Notes: generated from the sequence alone by a model not told the origin. A stretch of 64,000 nucleotides of DNA from Varanus komodoensis (GCF_004798865.1 NW_025336481.1:16648934-16712933); one strand, 5' to 3'; positions 12,118-23,085 are shown, numbered from the stretch's first letter. Numbers and translations are program-made.

Positions 12118-12469
12118 TTGTGCCAAAATAGGCAGATATGCACTTCACAATTTGGTTCAAAAATGAATGTTACAGCAAAGGTTGATACTTAGCGGACAGA
12201 CTAGAACACCTTATTTTTTTATCATGTGAAAATGAAATACTTGTGTATGGTAGGTAAAGTGTCAATACTTGAGAAATGATCTTCACTTCCTTAGAACAAC
12301 TGCCTTAATAAATTTAGCAGATGTGTTAATCTGGTTTAGAGATCCATTGTGTAGCTAAGTGTACCTATCTTATTTTTACAATTCAAAATTTTGTATGTTA
12401 CAATATTTGAAACAATTCTTTAAAACCTGAGCTAAATTTTAAAAAATGATTCTATACACCCTAGCTCAC

Positions 12470-12545
12470 ATAAATATTGTACCCAAAAGAACTTTGCTTA
12501 TGGGGCAGTATAGAAATAAATAAATAAATAAATAAATAAGAGCTA
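12470..12545 (+). mobile_element. L2-like LINE 3' tail
   Basis: CTTTGCTTATGGGGCAGTAT then AGAAATAAATAAATAAA: the GGGC...TATAGAAAT signature plus AAAT-repeat tail seen in the other L2 3' ends here. Probably worn. Confidence 0.5.
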
Positions 12546-12599
12546 TGAAAACCTAGAAAGGATATTTCAGAATTGGAATAAAGTGCAGAAAGAACAACA

Positions 12600-13100
12600 A
12601 AAAAGATTAAGTGGCTGGCATGCCTGCCCTCTGAGAAAGGGTCACATCTAAACTGTTTAGTTTATAGAAAAGGCAACTGGCAGGCGACATAATGATGTAC
12701 AAAATTAGGTATGTCGAGGGGAAATGCAATAGGGACACATTCTTCCCCTTCTCTCTTAATTCTAGAAGCTGTAGTTAACCCATGCAGTTGATTGGTGGAA
12801 GAATCATGTCAAATGAAAGTAGTTTTTCCATGGGTTATGTGATTCCAAAATTTGACAATTCAGTCACCAATTCAGTTGGTTTTTGAAGAGGACTAGACAA
12901 ATCCATGAAGATCAGTCTATCTACGGCAAACAGTCCTGATAACAATATTTGACTTCCAGTATCAGAGGGCAGTATGCCTATGTACACCAGTTCCTAGAGA
13001 ACATGGGTAGGGCAGTCCTGTTTCCTTATGTCTGCTTGGTTTCTGTGTGAACAAAATAGTAAGTAAGATGAACCTTTGATCTGATTCAGCATGGCTCTCA
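12600..13100 (+). mobile_element. CR1-like LINE 3' region
   Basis: Includes CCAGTATCAGAGGGCAGTAT, GTACACCAGTTCCTAGAGAA and ATTCAGCATGGCTCT, the 3' untranslated segment also present at 22.2-23.1 and 31.3-31.6 kb. Upstream it keeps a scrap of the ORF2 C-terminal region. Old and 5'-truncated. Confidence 0.65.
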
Positions 13101-14103
13101 CACAGGACCAAATACACCCCCTCGTTCCCAGGTAACCAAGGCTTCAGACAAGATTTGTAAAGGTACTTATTTTACTGCTGAATCTGTAGCAATATGATGG
13201 TAACAAAAAGTGTGCTTTAGTTTAAACGAAGTTGTCTTGCACTAGGCAACCACAGCCTACCTCCGTACACACGCACACATACACACTCAGCAGGCAAATC
13301 TTGCAGGTCATAAAGCATAGTTTTCAGAAAACATTGTATCTCAGTACCTATGTTGTTATCCACTGATCCAATATAAAATGCCTATCACTGTTCCGTACTT
13401 TCCCCCACAAGCTACTGCCTCATGCCTGCCAAAATCCTCTTACCAGCACCACCTTTTGACCACTCTTCTGCCAAATACAGAGGAGCCAGTTTCATGGAAT
13501 GGAATAGATCCTACTTCCCCATTGTACCTGTAGAACAGATGGGGACAGCCACTTCCTCTTCCCCTGCATATCCTCCAAATCTACTTCAGAGGTTGGGGGA
13601 CCCTCTGGAGGAGATCTGGAGGACAACCATGTGGCTACAGGGAAGAGGAGAGGATGGAAGTCCCTGTCTGGTCCACAGGCGTAACGAGGCAGTTGGATTC
13701 AGTACGTGGCTTGAACATCAGCCAATTATTTTCCTCCTTCCATCTTTACTCTGGTTACCAGCTTGCTTGATGAAGAGTTTTACAGAACTTAAAGGCTTAC
13801 ACAGATTGTATTCGGAATCTGAATTAGTAAAGCAGATGGCATTAAGGCGTTCTGGATTTGATCTCCCCCCAGAAAATTTAGGCCAAAAAACCATGAATTT
13901 ACTAATGATCACATTTCTCCCACTACTATTAAAGTGGGAGAAAAGCACCTACCTGAGCACAATTCACAAATTATACTAGAGAAATGTTTTAAGTCCAAAT
14001 ATGCATGAGTTTTAAAAATCTTAGATGCCAGATGTGTACAGAAATAAATTTCAGTTGTTGCTAGCATACTAAGGTAAGCTAATGTATCCCAAATTCAAAA
14101 TAG

Positions 14104-14362
14104 AGGTCCGCCTGGCACCGTCGTTATTTGTTTTTCGGCGCCAGGCCAAGACCTTTTTATTTAAACACTATTTTAATTATTAAGGTTTATTTATTGATTT
14201 GAAACTGACCAGGCTGTTTCCATTATTTTATGTATTTTACTTATTCTATGGTTTTTTTTTTTTTTGCATTTATAGGCAGGATTTTAATGATTGTAAGCCG
14301 CCCCGAGGCTTATGCGAAGGCGGTGGCATAGAAGCTGTCTAAACAAACAAACAAATAAATAA
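14104..14362 (+). mobile_element. L2 LINE 3' end
   Basis: Matches the 40.8-41.07-kb copy from the end of ORF2 (AGGTCCGCCTGGCACCGTCG) through the 3' untranslated region to AAGCCGCCCCGAGGCTT and an A-rich tail of CAAA/TAAA units. It keeps the ORF-end hairpin with one mismatch; the 3'-terminal hairpin has decayed. 5'-truncated. Confidence 0.88.
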
Positions 14363-14514
14363 TTCCTCAGCACTCCACTTTAAACAGTCTTTAGTCCTGA
14401 CACAGAAATTGGTGCTACACAGTAGTAACTGGGAGCTTAGGAACTTAGACATCAATATTTCCTTAACTAGGCAATTTTAACACAATTACTACAGCACTAA
14501 AACAAACACTTGAT

Positions 14515-14745
14515 AGGGAAGCCTTGTGACATGGCAGAGTATCAGACCATAAGGAGACCCAGATTCTAGTCCCCACTTAGCCATGAAGTGCATTGGGTAA
14601 CTTTGGGTCAGTCTCTGGCTCTCAGCCTAAGCTATCGCACAGGTTTGTTGTGAGGATAAAACGGAGAAGGATAAACACGTAAACCAACTTGAAAGAGGAA
14701 AAAGGTGGGGGATATAGATGCATTAAGACAAATTAGAAGTGATTG
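14515..14745 (+). mobile_element. tRNA-derived MIR-like SINE
   Basis: Contains AGATTCTAGTCCCCACTTAG (B-box region), GCCATGAAG, TTGGGTAACTTTGGGTCAGT, TTGTTGTGAGGATAAAACGG and a tail AAAAGGTGGGGGATATAGAT. Same family and order as the copies at 10.7 and 45.5 kb. Confidence 0.72.
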
Positions 14746-17260
14746 AAATTTAGTTCATACAGAGCCTAGGTTGTTCACTTGCATGTTATTCAGGAGTTAA
14801 CAATAGTAACAAAAAGTTTTGTGACTTAAGACTTAAGCTGTAGGACCAGTTTGAGAAAACATCCATAACATATTGATAAAATGATAAAAGAAACTGAGTA
14901 ACTTCCATGACGTTACTGGCCTTACGTAAGTCACCTACAAGCTATAGTACATGTAAGTTGCAGGCACATGAAACTGCTGATTATTCAAAAGTATTTTGGC
15001 CACTAAAAATCACCAGGCACTACCTTTTTCTCACTGGCATTGCAGTTATTTGCATATTGGTAATTTAATAAAAGAGGAGAATGTGAAATTAGCTAGCATA
15101 CTGTACTTAGAGGAATTTAAGTATAAGGAATTCAACACAAAGTTCTTTTCTCTGTATGTTGAATTAAGTCTACATTATCTAGCAATGAAGCAGAACATAT
15201 GACTCATTCTGTTTTGTCACACCTGTGCATCATGAAGTAAATTTAAAAATATACTTCCTTCAAATTAGATGAAGGCAAATTACAGGCAGCTTCCAGACAT
15301 GATTTATACTGCAATAGCCAAGCTGTTAGTCACTCAGTTTTCCTGGGACTGCACAAGGTACAGGCATCCAACTACGACACTTGTGTTCTCTCCATGATCA
15401 TTTCATCTTTTCCCATAATACACAAAGTATGATTTTTTTAAAGGAAGAATGGAGGAGCAGGCATTGCTGCCCTTAGTATTCCTCTTCCTTCTTTTTCAAA
15501 GAAGATGTATGTTCACAGTAAGTTTCTGGGAGGTAATGCTGGTGCATTCCACCATTATCTTTCCCTGTGTGCCATTTTATTTATTGCAATTTTCTTTGTT
15601 TATAAAATAAAGTCAACTGTGCGATAATTTCTCTCTCCTACAAGGAACAGGAATGGCAACTTTGCCCTGTTTGAATGGACTACTGAGCGGGGGGATAGGG
15701 GCCACTCTTCAGGGCTCCAGGGTCCAATTTTCATCTCCTGGAATTTTACACAGGCCACATCTCCAATATAGCCACACATACACTTGAATATCAGCCCCTA
15801 CCTCTGAACACACATTTTCTGTCCCACCCTAGTTACCTGGATCATATACTCTCACTTGAACTGATTAGAGTACACACCGCAAACTCTAAAGGAAAATCAG
15901 ATAGATTGACTTCCTGGACACCCCTCCCCCCCTTACTACGCTTCAGAGTGGAACTAAAAACAGTTAACCCTTCCTCCTTTTAGCTGCCAGGAGCACCCCT
16001 GAGAATAAGGGAAGGTAGAGAGTATTTAATGTATTCTGGACTTTTTCTGATGGAAAGGGGATGGGGAACTGAAAGGATCAACTGCTATTCAAATGTTTGG
16101 CTTACAAATACATTTCTCCTCTTCCCCATCTCAGCTCCTTGGATAATTCTCCCTACATTAGTTGGATGCAAGGAATGGAGAAGCAAGTCCTATCCAGTGC
16201 TTCGTGGAAAGCAACTGGAAACAAAATGGACTCAGTTGTTCAAATCTTGTCCTGAGTCTGATGATGGAGGCGCCCCAAGAATCTAAAATGGCTGAGATGA
16301 AGTTCCATCTCTCAATTTTGGCATAGCATATAGTCCCAAGGACTTCCCACTCCTAGCTTTTTTTTCTTTTTTTGGCTTCCTTTGATTCCCCTCTGCCTCA
16401 GAGATAACATTTTATTTCTCTTTGCTTAATTTTCATTGATATGCTTAAAAATTATCCTATGCACTATTGTAGAAGTGAAAATAGACACACTTAAAATTTG
16501 TAATGAGAAATAGCAAGCAGGGGAGGTCATTGCTTTAACAACACTGGGAGAAAGCGGGAAGGAATACACAAGTCCAGCATATTGTTTATTAAAATGATAC
16601 AACTGCCTAGCCCATTTCTGACAATCTGACTTATTATCGGCGAAAAGATCATGCCAAATTATTGGACTTGGGAGCATATGGCAAGAGGAGTGAATGCACG
16701 GAGGTTGCGATTCTTGCCACAACCCACCTCTATATATGGCAAAAACATTTTCTTGAGACTGGTCCACACTTTCTAAATCAGTTCAGTTTCAGGTTAGCAT
16801 CACCTAAAATGTAATTTTTCCAAGATAAAAACATAGCAAGTTCTAGATTTCCTCCCTGCCAAAAGGAAAGGGTGAATACATGAGCACCACTACTGCTGGA
16901 AGAAAGCAGAGGGGGCACTGCTTCGAGAAACAGGAGAGTTTTTACTAGACAAGATACACTGGCACAAGCCTCATGGAATGGGCTGATTGCCCTGGAGCAC
17001 AGGAGTTGCCTGACAAATGATCCAGGTGCATGTATGCCCAAGCCCACCTCTTCCTCCTCGGTTTGTCTGTAGGCATCTCAGAGGACCTTGTAGGTTTACC
17101 TCTTCCCCTGCCATCATCACAGTAACTTTCAGCTTGGCACAGCTGGTTTTTGCATTTCATTCCCCACTACCACCCCAGATCACAAAAGCTGGCATCAGGC
17201 CAGCCTCTTTAATCCCAATTTACCCATCCCTGAGTAATCTCTCCAAGGTTCACAGTGGTA
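14746..17260. other. Intronic stretch, nothing recognised
   Basis: PARD6B intron 1 sequence. No exon, RNA gene or nameable repeat was seen. Confidence 0.55.
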
Positions 17261-17268
17261 CCTTAGAT

Positions 17269-17698
17269 CAGCGGTTTTCAACCACTGGTCTGTAGCCCAG
17301 CACAGGTCTGCAGCTTTCCTGCCAGTCGGGGGTGGGGTGGGGAACGCATCCCGCTCACAGCAGACCGGCAAGGGGGCTGGCTGTGCTCCACCACCTCTTC
17401 CTTGGTTGGAAGTGCGTTGGCAGGGGGTGCGCCAGTGCAGTCGGGGGGGGGGGGGCAGGGAGGGGAGACGGCTTGGTGAGAGCTGGATGGGAGTTACACT
17501 GCACTGATTTCAGTATTTTGTTCTTTTCTTGACATTTTTTGTTGCTCGGTTTCTGGTTGTTTTGGAGAATTTTCATTTGGGGATATTGTGTTTAATACAC
17601 AGAATACTATTTTATTTGTATGATACTTTTTGTTTCTGCCCTGAGGTGGTTTTCCTGTTTTCTCTGCTCCCCAGCTGTGGAAAGGTTGAAAACCACTG
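17269..17698. mobile_element. Non-autonomous hAT element with exact 8-bp TSD
   Basis: Terminal inverted repeats are CAGCGGTTTTCAACC (left) and GGTTGAAAACCACTG (right), one mismatch in 15. They are flanked by identical octamers CCTTAGAT at 17261-17268 and 17699-17706. Size 430 bp, with no transposase frame. The CAG...CTG ends and 8-bp duplication are diagnostic of the hAT superfamily. The interior has a GC-rich left half with a G run near 17440 and a T-rich right half. Confidence 0.93.
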
Positions 17699-17706
17699 CC
17701 TTAGAT

Positions 17707-20439
17707 CGACTGCCCAAGACAGTTAAATTTTATTTCGCCCAAAATAATTTTTGCAAATGTCATCTCTGCAGAACTGTGGGTGATCGCAGTCACATGACAT
17801 TGGCAATGGGAACACCGGGGTGATTAATAGGTGGAGGGGACTGCTTGACAAAGTCCAACAAGAACCCACCCTGCTCACTGCCTCCCATCCTATTGACATG
17901 ACACGTATCAAATATGAGTAGCTGCATGTTCTTCAAAAGCCCAGGAAGAATGCCACTGCCTAAAGAGACACTCAGTTCCCACCACCACTTTTGCAGCAAG
18001 ATTCTGAGGCTGTTTTTGTGGTGCTCACGTTTCCCCAACACCTTCATTTTGGTACTTTCTCTAAGGAAGCATGCAAAATCAGTGGGGATTCCTGTGGGGA
18101 GCAATCATTGCTTCCATCGGTAATAATTTCCCTCTCATCCTAGGGAATGTCCACTAATTTTTGCACATTTCCAGACTGGTATCACCGCAGAACAGAGCCA
18201 CAATGCAGGAGAAACTGGAGACACATGGATTCCTGCACAAAATTCTGCAGTACAGAACAGAATGGTACTATTCTACCATGTCCAAAGAGCTTTCATTTTG
18301 CAGATACAGAATGTAGTACTAATAAGTAACACTCTATGTAGGAGTTGCAACATCGTAATAAAATTTACTGGCTTGTGGTGATAAGCAATGTGCATTGAGG
18401 AGGTCAATGGAGGAATTAAGGAGATATGAGCAAACTGAGCTAGGGATGGATTTAATACTTTAAGAGCAGTTTCCCCAAGCTGCTGTCTTCCTTTTTTGGG
18501 GGGTGTGGGGGACACACCCCCAGGCCCCCGTTCGGCCTCATCAGCATGGTCAATGGTAAGGAATGCTAGGAACTGTGGTCCAAAACATCTGGAGGGCATC
18601 TGTTTGCTATAGGGGAATTGAGTGTGGATCTGTTCTTTAGGACAGGAAATAGTATAGATAAAAGGACTAATTAACTTACAAGAAGTTGAAATAATCAGTA
18701 ATCTATATTTTAAGGCTCACCTACCTAAAAATAAGGAAGGGTCCTCTTTTGCATATCACAGATGAAATCCGCATTCAGTAAAAAGGATTTTATATATAGT
18801 GCATATCAGTTCCAGCCCTACATAGTTAGTAAGCAGAACTATAGTAACCCACAAAGCCCAGGTAATGCATGGAAACATTTCCATTGATAATAATTAAGTG
18901 GCAAATTAGTGATAAAATGTTTTATTACTGCCAGTTTGCAGTGGAACACATCCTGTTACTCAAGAGGGCATGGTGCAGCATAGCTCACCTATTTAATTTG
19001 TGGCATGTGGCTATACAAATAATGAAAGAGCACTTTAATCTACAACAAAGCATAGGGTGTGTTTACTGAAATCACCTCAGGACAAGCATTTTGTATGAGC
19101 ACAACTAGCCTATCACCTTTTTTATACCAAACTACAAGCACTCTGAACATTCCAAAAATGTCTAATGTGTAGAAGAGCTTATGATTCACCGAGATTATCC
19201 GTAGGACAATTTCTGTATCTTCACCAATCGTGATTTATCTGATCTTTTTGCTCCTACAAGGAAAGTGTTCAGAGTTTGGGAAGTCCTCACGCTACCCTGG
19301 TGATCAGTGCTAGGGCTACAGCTAAGTTTACATGGCTGAACAATTCAGGGGCTAAAGGGAACAAAAGGCTGTTTCATTTTATCAAAGTGGCATCTCTAGC
19401 ACCCCTTCTCCACAAGAGATTTGCAGCAAGTGCTTTGAAAATGCTCTGTCTTGTAATCAGGTTAGGAATGCAGAGACTCAAAACACAAAGTCCTGGGAGT
19501 TGAGGACAACTTGTAGTATATCATTCCTTTTGCTCCTCCATAATCTCAAATACCAGTAAAGCGTTGTATGATGTCACAAGTACGCTGCATGTTGAACGGC
19601 TTATATTGATAGATATAACACAGCTCTTAAATTATCCCTGGAAAAGTATGTGTTAGCAAAAAGATAACTGTTTCAGAGTATGCACAAAGATAGGATAATA
19701 GTCAATTAAAAGTATCTGGAATAAAGAAGCATAAATTCCAAAGGAAACCATATGAGATCTGTGTGCTTGGGTAATGGCAAGCACCCGGAACACAAGGGGA
19801 AAGGAGGAAACAGGCTGTCACATTGGGGGGCGAGAGAGAGCAAGAGCCAACATAAACCATGATGAACAGGTAATAAATATCTTCTCAAGACCGTATCAAT
19901 TAGGTTATTGTGAATAACCTACTTATCATGTCCCACACCAATTCAGGAATCAACTACAGTCAGATTAGAATGATCATTATACACACTCTGAGAAGACAAA
20001 GGGGGAATGCAAAATTCTACTTATTTTTAATCAACAACTGTAAGCAAATTAGCATTATTGATATATAACTCAGGGACATTAAGTCATTTTCTGCTACTAG
20101 CTCCCCATAAATACTTGATTTTTTTTAAATTTTGCAACGACTCACTTTACTTACCCTATTACATAGTGTTATTTCAAAAACAAAATTACTACCCTGTCTT
20201 TAAACTCACACTCCTAACATTAAATCCCAAATGAATGTCAACTAACATGCTATTAGGAACAGAGAGAAAAATAAAGCAATTACACAAAGGTGGAGATAGT
20301 TTGGGGGGAAATGCTAACCCGATTCCCTTTATGCTCGCCCCCGCCCCCAGGGAGATAGCAGAATAGGCATACCAATGCTTTTCCTTGTTAATATACAATC
20401 GTCCCCTATACTTTATTTCCAAAATGAGAAAGGTGCTGG
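17707..20439. other. Intronic stretch with one MITE-like piece
   Basis: No exon seen. About 18538-18610 (GTGGTCCAAAACATCTGGAG) is a half copy of the palindromic repeat family also at 43.0, 48.5, 57.2 and 62.1 kb. The rest is unassigned. Confidence 0.55.
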
Positions 20440-20692
20440 GGCTTAAGACTGCTGCTGAGCGTGGTCTCTGTCTCGATGCCAAGTACCTTCCTGCGGGCGT
20501 ACGGTGCCGGGGGCAAGGGGGGCTGCGGGCGCCTCAGCCTTGACGGAAAGGCCCTCTGCACATGCTCAGACGCATTCTTACTCCAGCATTTTTTGGCTGC
20601 CCAGCAGGTACCGAGGCGCAACCCGCCCGCGCCGCGCTTCCTTGGCAACCCTCCCCCTCCCGCCCGCCCGCGGGAAAGACCCAGCCGATCCC

Positions 20693-20800
20693 GGGGGGGG
20701 GGAGGGGGCTTCCCCTTCGGCGCCCCCCCCCCCCCCCCCCCCCCCCGGCGAAACCCCCCCCGCCCCCCGGGGGGGGGGAGGGGGCTTCCCCTTCGGCGCC
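20693..20800. repeat. Duplicated G/C-tract block in PARD6B intron 1
   Basis: The 22-base motif running from AGGGGG to CGGCGCC occurs at 20703-20724 and again, identical, at 20779-20800, a 76-bp period. Each copy is preceded by a run of 10 G, and a run of 24 C lies between them (20723-20746). In PARD6B sense this gives a G24 tract within about 220 nt of the splice donor. Homopolymer lengths may be assembly-sensitive. Confidence 0.85.
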
Positions 20801-20939
20801 TCCCGCCCGCCCGCCCACCCGCGCGAAAGCCCCTCCGGCCACGCATTCTGGACGGCGCGGCCACGGGAGCCCCGCCGCGCCCGCCATCGCCCCGCAGGAC
20901 CGTCTCGGCGCGGGCGAAGGACGCTTTCGCGACACCCAC

Positions 20940-21011
20940 CTTGCTCTTCACTTCCATGGTGCCGAGGCCGCGGCCCCCCGCTCCGCCGCCCCCGCGCTGG
21001 ACCCGGTTCAT
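20940..21011 (-). CDS. PARD6B: PARD6B coding exon 1 (N-terminus)
   Basis: This is the first coding exon of PAR-6 beta: 24 codons, from an ATG at 21009-21011 to AAG|GTGGGT, a good splice donor. The product starts MNRVQRGGGGAGG and ends GTMEVKSK, then joins FGAEFRRF of exon 2 in phase 0. The join recreates the conserved [14 protein letters not shown] start of the PB1 domain. Lys22, in EVKSK, corresponds to the PAR6 lysine that contacts the acidic motif of the aPKC PB1 domain (known for PAR6 alpha; inferred here). The start was chosen because homologues begin MNR and end this stretch GTMEVKSK. The glycine-rich residues 7-17 are longer and simpler than I recall for human. A second in-frame ATG (20955-20957) has a near-ideal ACCATGG context. 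The exon sits in a CpG island. Confidence 0.93.
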
Positions 21012-21223
21012 GCCCGGGGAGCCGGTCCGCCCGCCGGCCGATGGCAGAAAGCCGCTGCGGGCACGGCCGCCCTGCGCTCCACCTGCCGCCTCCCGTCCCC
21101 GGCTGAGGAGCCGCCGCCCAGAATGCGGGGCAGGGGCGCCGGCAGTCTCCTCCTGGCACCTGCAGCCCCAGAAGGAGGGGAGGAAGGCAGCGGGCAAGGG
21201 GAGGGAGGCGCAAACACGCCCGT

Positions 21224-21235
21224 CGCGCATGCGCG
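21224..21235. promoter_or_regulatory. NRF1-type motif 1
   Basis: CGCGCATGCGCG fits the NRF1 consensus YGCGCAYGCGCR. It lies about 210 bp upstream of the PARD6B start codon in the CpG island. The minus-strand ATG inside it is in frame with PARD6B. Confidence 0.7.
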
Positions 21236-21280
21236 CGGAGCCGGCAGGAGGGAAAGCCCCGACGCACCTGCAAGCCCGAG

Positions 21281-21292
21281 CGCGCATGCGCA
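21281..21292. promoter_or_regulatory. NRF1-type motif 2
   Basis: CGCGCATGCGCA is an exact fit to the NRF1 consensus, 57 bp from motif 1. Its minus-strand ATG is also in the PARD6B frame, 92 codons upstream of the chosen start. Confidence 0.7.
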
Positions 21293-21433
21293 CCTGTTGC
21301 TCGGGCGAGGGAGCGCTGGCACCTGCTGTCGCAGGAAAGGGGATGGCGGAGAATGCGCTTGCGCCGCGCCGGACGGGTGGGTAGGGAAAACGAAGTACCT
21401 GCTGGGCAGGATTCCAAAGAATGGGAGAGGAGG

Positions 21434-21444
21434 ACGCATGCGCG
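21434..21444. promoter_or_regulatory. NRF1-like motif 3 (imperfect)
   Basis: ACGCATGCGCG is a weaker match at the outer edge of the island. Three such motifs within about 220 bp support NRF1 control of PARD6B; binding itself is inference. Confidence 0.45.
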
Positions 21445-21674
21445 CCTGCCGTTGCCTTTTAGCCCGTGGGCGCTAAGTCTGGAGTAGCGGAAGGAGCAGG
21501 TAGGTAGGTTGTGAGCCTCAAGCTCGTTATCACGCAAGAAGGGTTGTATTGCAGAGAAGAGAAAGACGTTTCAGTCCTTCCCAGCAAAGGGGCAGAATCA
21601 GAAGGAAAAATTTCAAAAATGCAAGAACAAAGGAGTTGCTGAGTATTTCGTAATAAGGAATTCGTTGTATTCAT

Positions 21675-21860
21675 AATTTCGATTTATACGGTGCCTTTTC
21701 TCCAAGCGGCACAAAAGGTCTTTGTATACACATCTTATCCTCACAATAAAATAGGTTAGGCTGGTGTGATTGGCCTGGAGTCACCTAGGGAGGTTTCTGG
21801 CTAAGCTGGGATGGGAAAAACGGTTTCTCTGATCTTACCCCAGTACTTGAACTTGGGGTG
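21675..21860 (-). mobile_element. tRNA-derived MIR-like SINE (reverse)
   Basis: Read on the minus strand, the parts of the 10.7- and 14.5-kb SINEs reappear. On the plus strand these are CATCTTATCCTCACAATAAA, TAGGTTAGGCTGGTGTGATT and GCCTGGAGTCACCTAGGGAG. It lies just upstream of the PARD6B island. Confidence 0.6.
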
Positions 21861-22239
21861 AGGGAGTATGTGCCAACTTTTATGCTACCGGTGGCATTCT
21901 AGTCCCCTCCTCACCGCAGCTGGGAAGGCAGTGTTTTCAAAGCATGGATCCATCAGAGAGCAAAGCACTAGGAAAAGAGAGAGAGAGGGAGGGAGGGAGA
22001 GAATGAAGGGGATGGCAGAAAGGAAGTGAGAAAAAAGTAACAGGGATAGGGAAAGGTGGATCTGGCCACCACAGACATTAAGCACCCAGGTGAATGCATC
22101 CCTTAAGAGATTTAGAAACAATCTCAAAAATCAACTAGTTCAACCCTCTCCTGGTGAAGAAAAACCTCTACTTTTTATATATCATATACTCTACACTGCA
22201 TTTGTATACAGTATGTAGTAGGCATATAAGTACTTCTCC

Positions 22240-23085
22240 ACACAACTGTGGAATTCACTGCCAATTGGACAGCTTTAAAAGGGGGTTGGAGACGTTCAGG
22301 GAGAGCAGGCTACCACGGACTGTGAGCCTTGTTGACTGAACACCACTGTTACCAGAGGCAGGATGCCCAGGTATACAGGTTGCTGAGGAGCTTGGGCAGG
22401 AGGGAACTGCAGGCTAAACCTGCATAGGATTCTGCCCTTTATGATACTGGAGAGGGGGCTTGGGTCTGTGATGTTTCACGGAGGATTAGGTACTAGTCAT
22501 GATGATTGTATGGTACCTCCAATATCAGAGACCATATGACTCTGAATACTAGTTGCTAGGGGACATGCTGTGAAAGCTGGACCATAAGGAAGGCTGAGCG
22601 CGGAAGAATTGAGGCCTTTGAATTGTGGTGCTGGAGGAGCCTCCTGCGAGTCCCTTGGACCACAAGGCGATCAAACTGGTCAGTCCTAGAAGAGATCAAC
22701 TCTGACTGCTCTTTAGAAGGCCAGATCCTGAAGATGAAACTCAAATACTTTGGCCACCTAATGAGAAGGAAGGACTCCCTGGAGAAGAGCCTAATGCTGG
22801 GAACAATAGATGGCAAAAGAAGAAGGGGACAGCAGAGAATGAGGTGGCTGGATGGAGTCACTGAAGCAGTTGGTGTGAGCTTGGGTGGACTCCGGGGGAT
22901 GGTGGAGGACAGGAAGGCCTGGAGGACTGTTGTCCATGGGGTCGCGATGGGTTGGATGCGACAGACATGCATGGGATAATGCTGCTGCATTCATGTCCTG
23001 ATTTGGGGTTTCTCATACGCATGTGGTTGGAATAGAATGTTGGACTAGATCAGTCTTCCATTAGATTCAGCTTGGCTCTTTTTAT
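22240..23085 (+). mobile_element. CR1-like LINE 3' regions, interrupted by BovB
   Basis: The first part (22240-22440) is a worn copy of the CR1-like 3' region: GTGGAATTCACTGCCAATTG, TTTAAAAGGGGGTTGGAGAC. A second copy begins near 22475 and reaches CTAGTTGCTAGGGGACATG at about 22566. It resumes after a BovB insertion with TTCATGTCCTGATTTGGGGT and GTTGGACTAGATCAGTC near 22990-23060. Confidence 0.7.
22567..22978 (+). mobile_element. BovB/RTE LINE 3' end nested in a CR1-like copy
   Basis: Encodes the BovB ORF2 C-terminus with an uninterrupted frame: ELWCWRSLLRVPWTTRRSNW, KLKYFGHLMRRKDSLEKS, RMRWLDGVTEAVGVSL, RKAWRTVVHGVA. 5'-truncated, as is usual for RTE LINEs. GACATG occurs at both junctions and may be the target duplication. 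It postdates the CR1-like copy it splits. Confidence 0.88.

Larger units (their letters stand above)
10465..20939 (-). other. PARD6B: PARD6B intron 1
   Basis: A phase-0 intron of 10,475 bp between the GTGGGT donor next to exon 1 and the TGTAG acceptor next to exon 2. It carries tRNA-derived SINE copies (10.7 and 14.5 kb), a BovB scrap (11.6 kb), a CR1-like piece (12.6-13.1 kb), an L2 3' end (14.1 kb) and a hAT-type element (17.27-17.70 kb). Its first 250 bases in transcript sense are a duplicated G- and C-tract block. No other exon was recognised. Confidence 0.85.
20440..21490 (-). promoter_or_regulatory. PARD6B: PARD6B CpG island and promoter region
   Basis: A very GC- and CpG-rich block with sharp edges covers coding exon 1, its 5' leader (from 21012 upward) and the start of intron 1. 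No TATA box stands out. NRF1-type palindromes and short GC boxes suggest a broad, housekeeping-style promoter. The transcription start cannot be placed from sequence; 21.2-21.45 kb is likely, given the NRF1 motifs. The leader contains in-frame upstream ATGs (see findings). Confidence 0.8.

Noticed and set aside
13422-13979. A 185-codon plus-strand frame in PARD6B intron 1.
   Set aside because: No recognisable domain, ordinary intronic base composition, not in a known repeat I can name; likely chance.
18538-18610. A hairpin ncRNA near the GGACACACCCCCAGGCCCCC stretch.
   Set aside because: The sequence belongs to a dispersed palindromic repeat rather than a unique RNA gene.
20406-21537. Long overlapping frames of 200-319 codons on both strands at the PARD6B island.
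   Set aside because: They encode only Pro/Arg/Gly/Ala runs typical of CpG islands; only the 24-codon MNR...KSK segment has homology.
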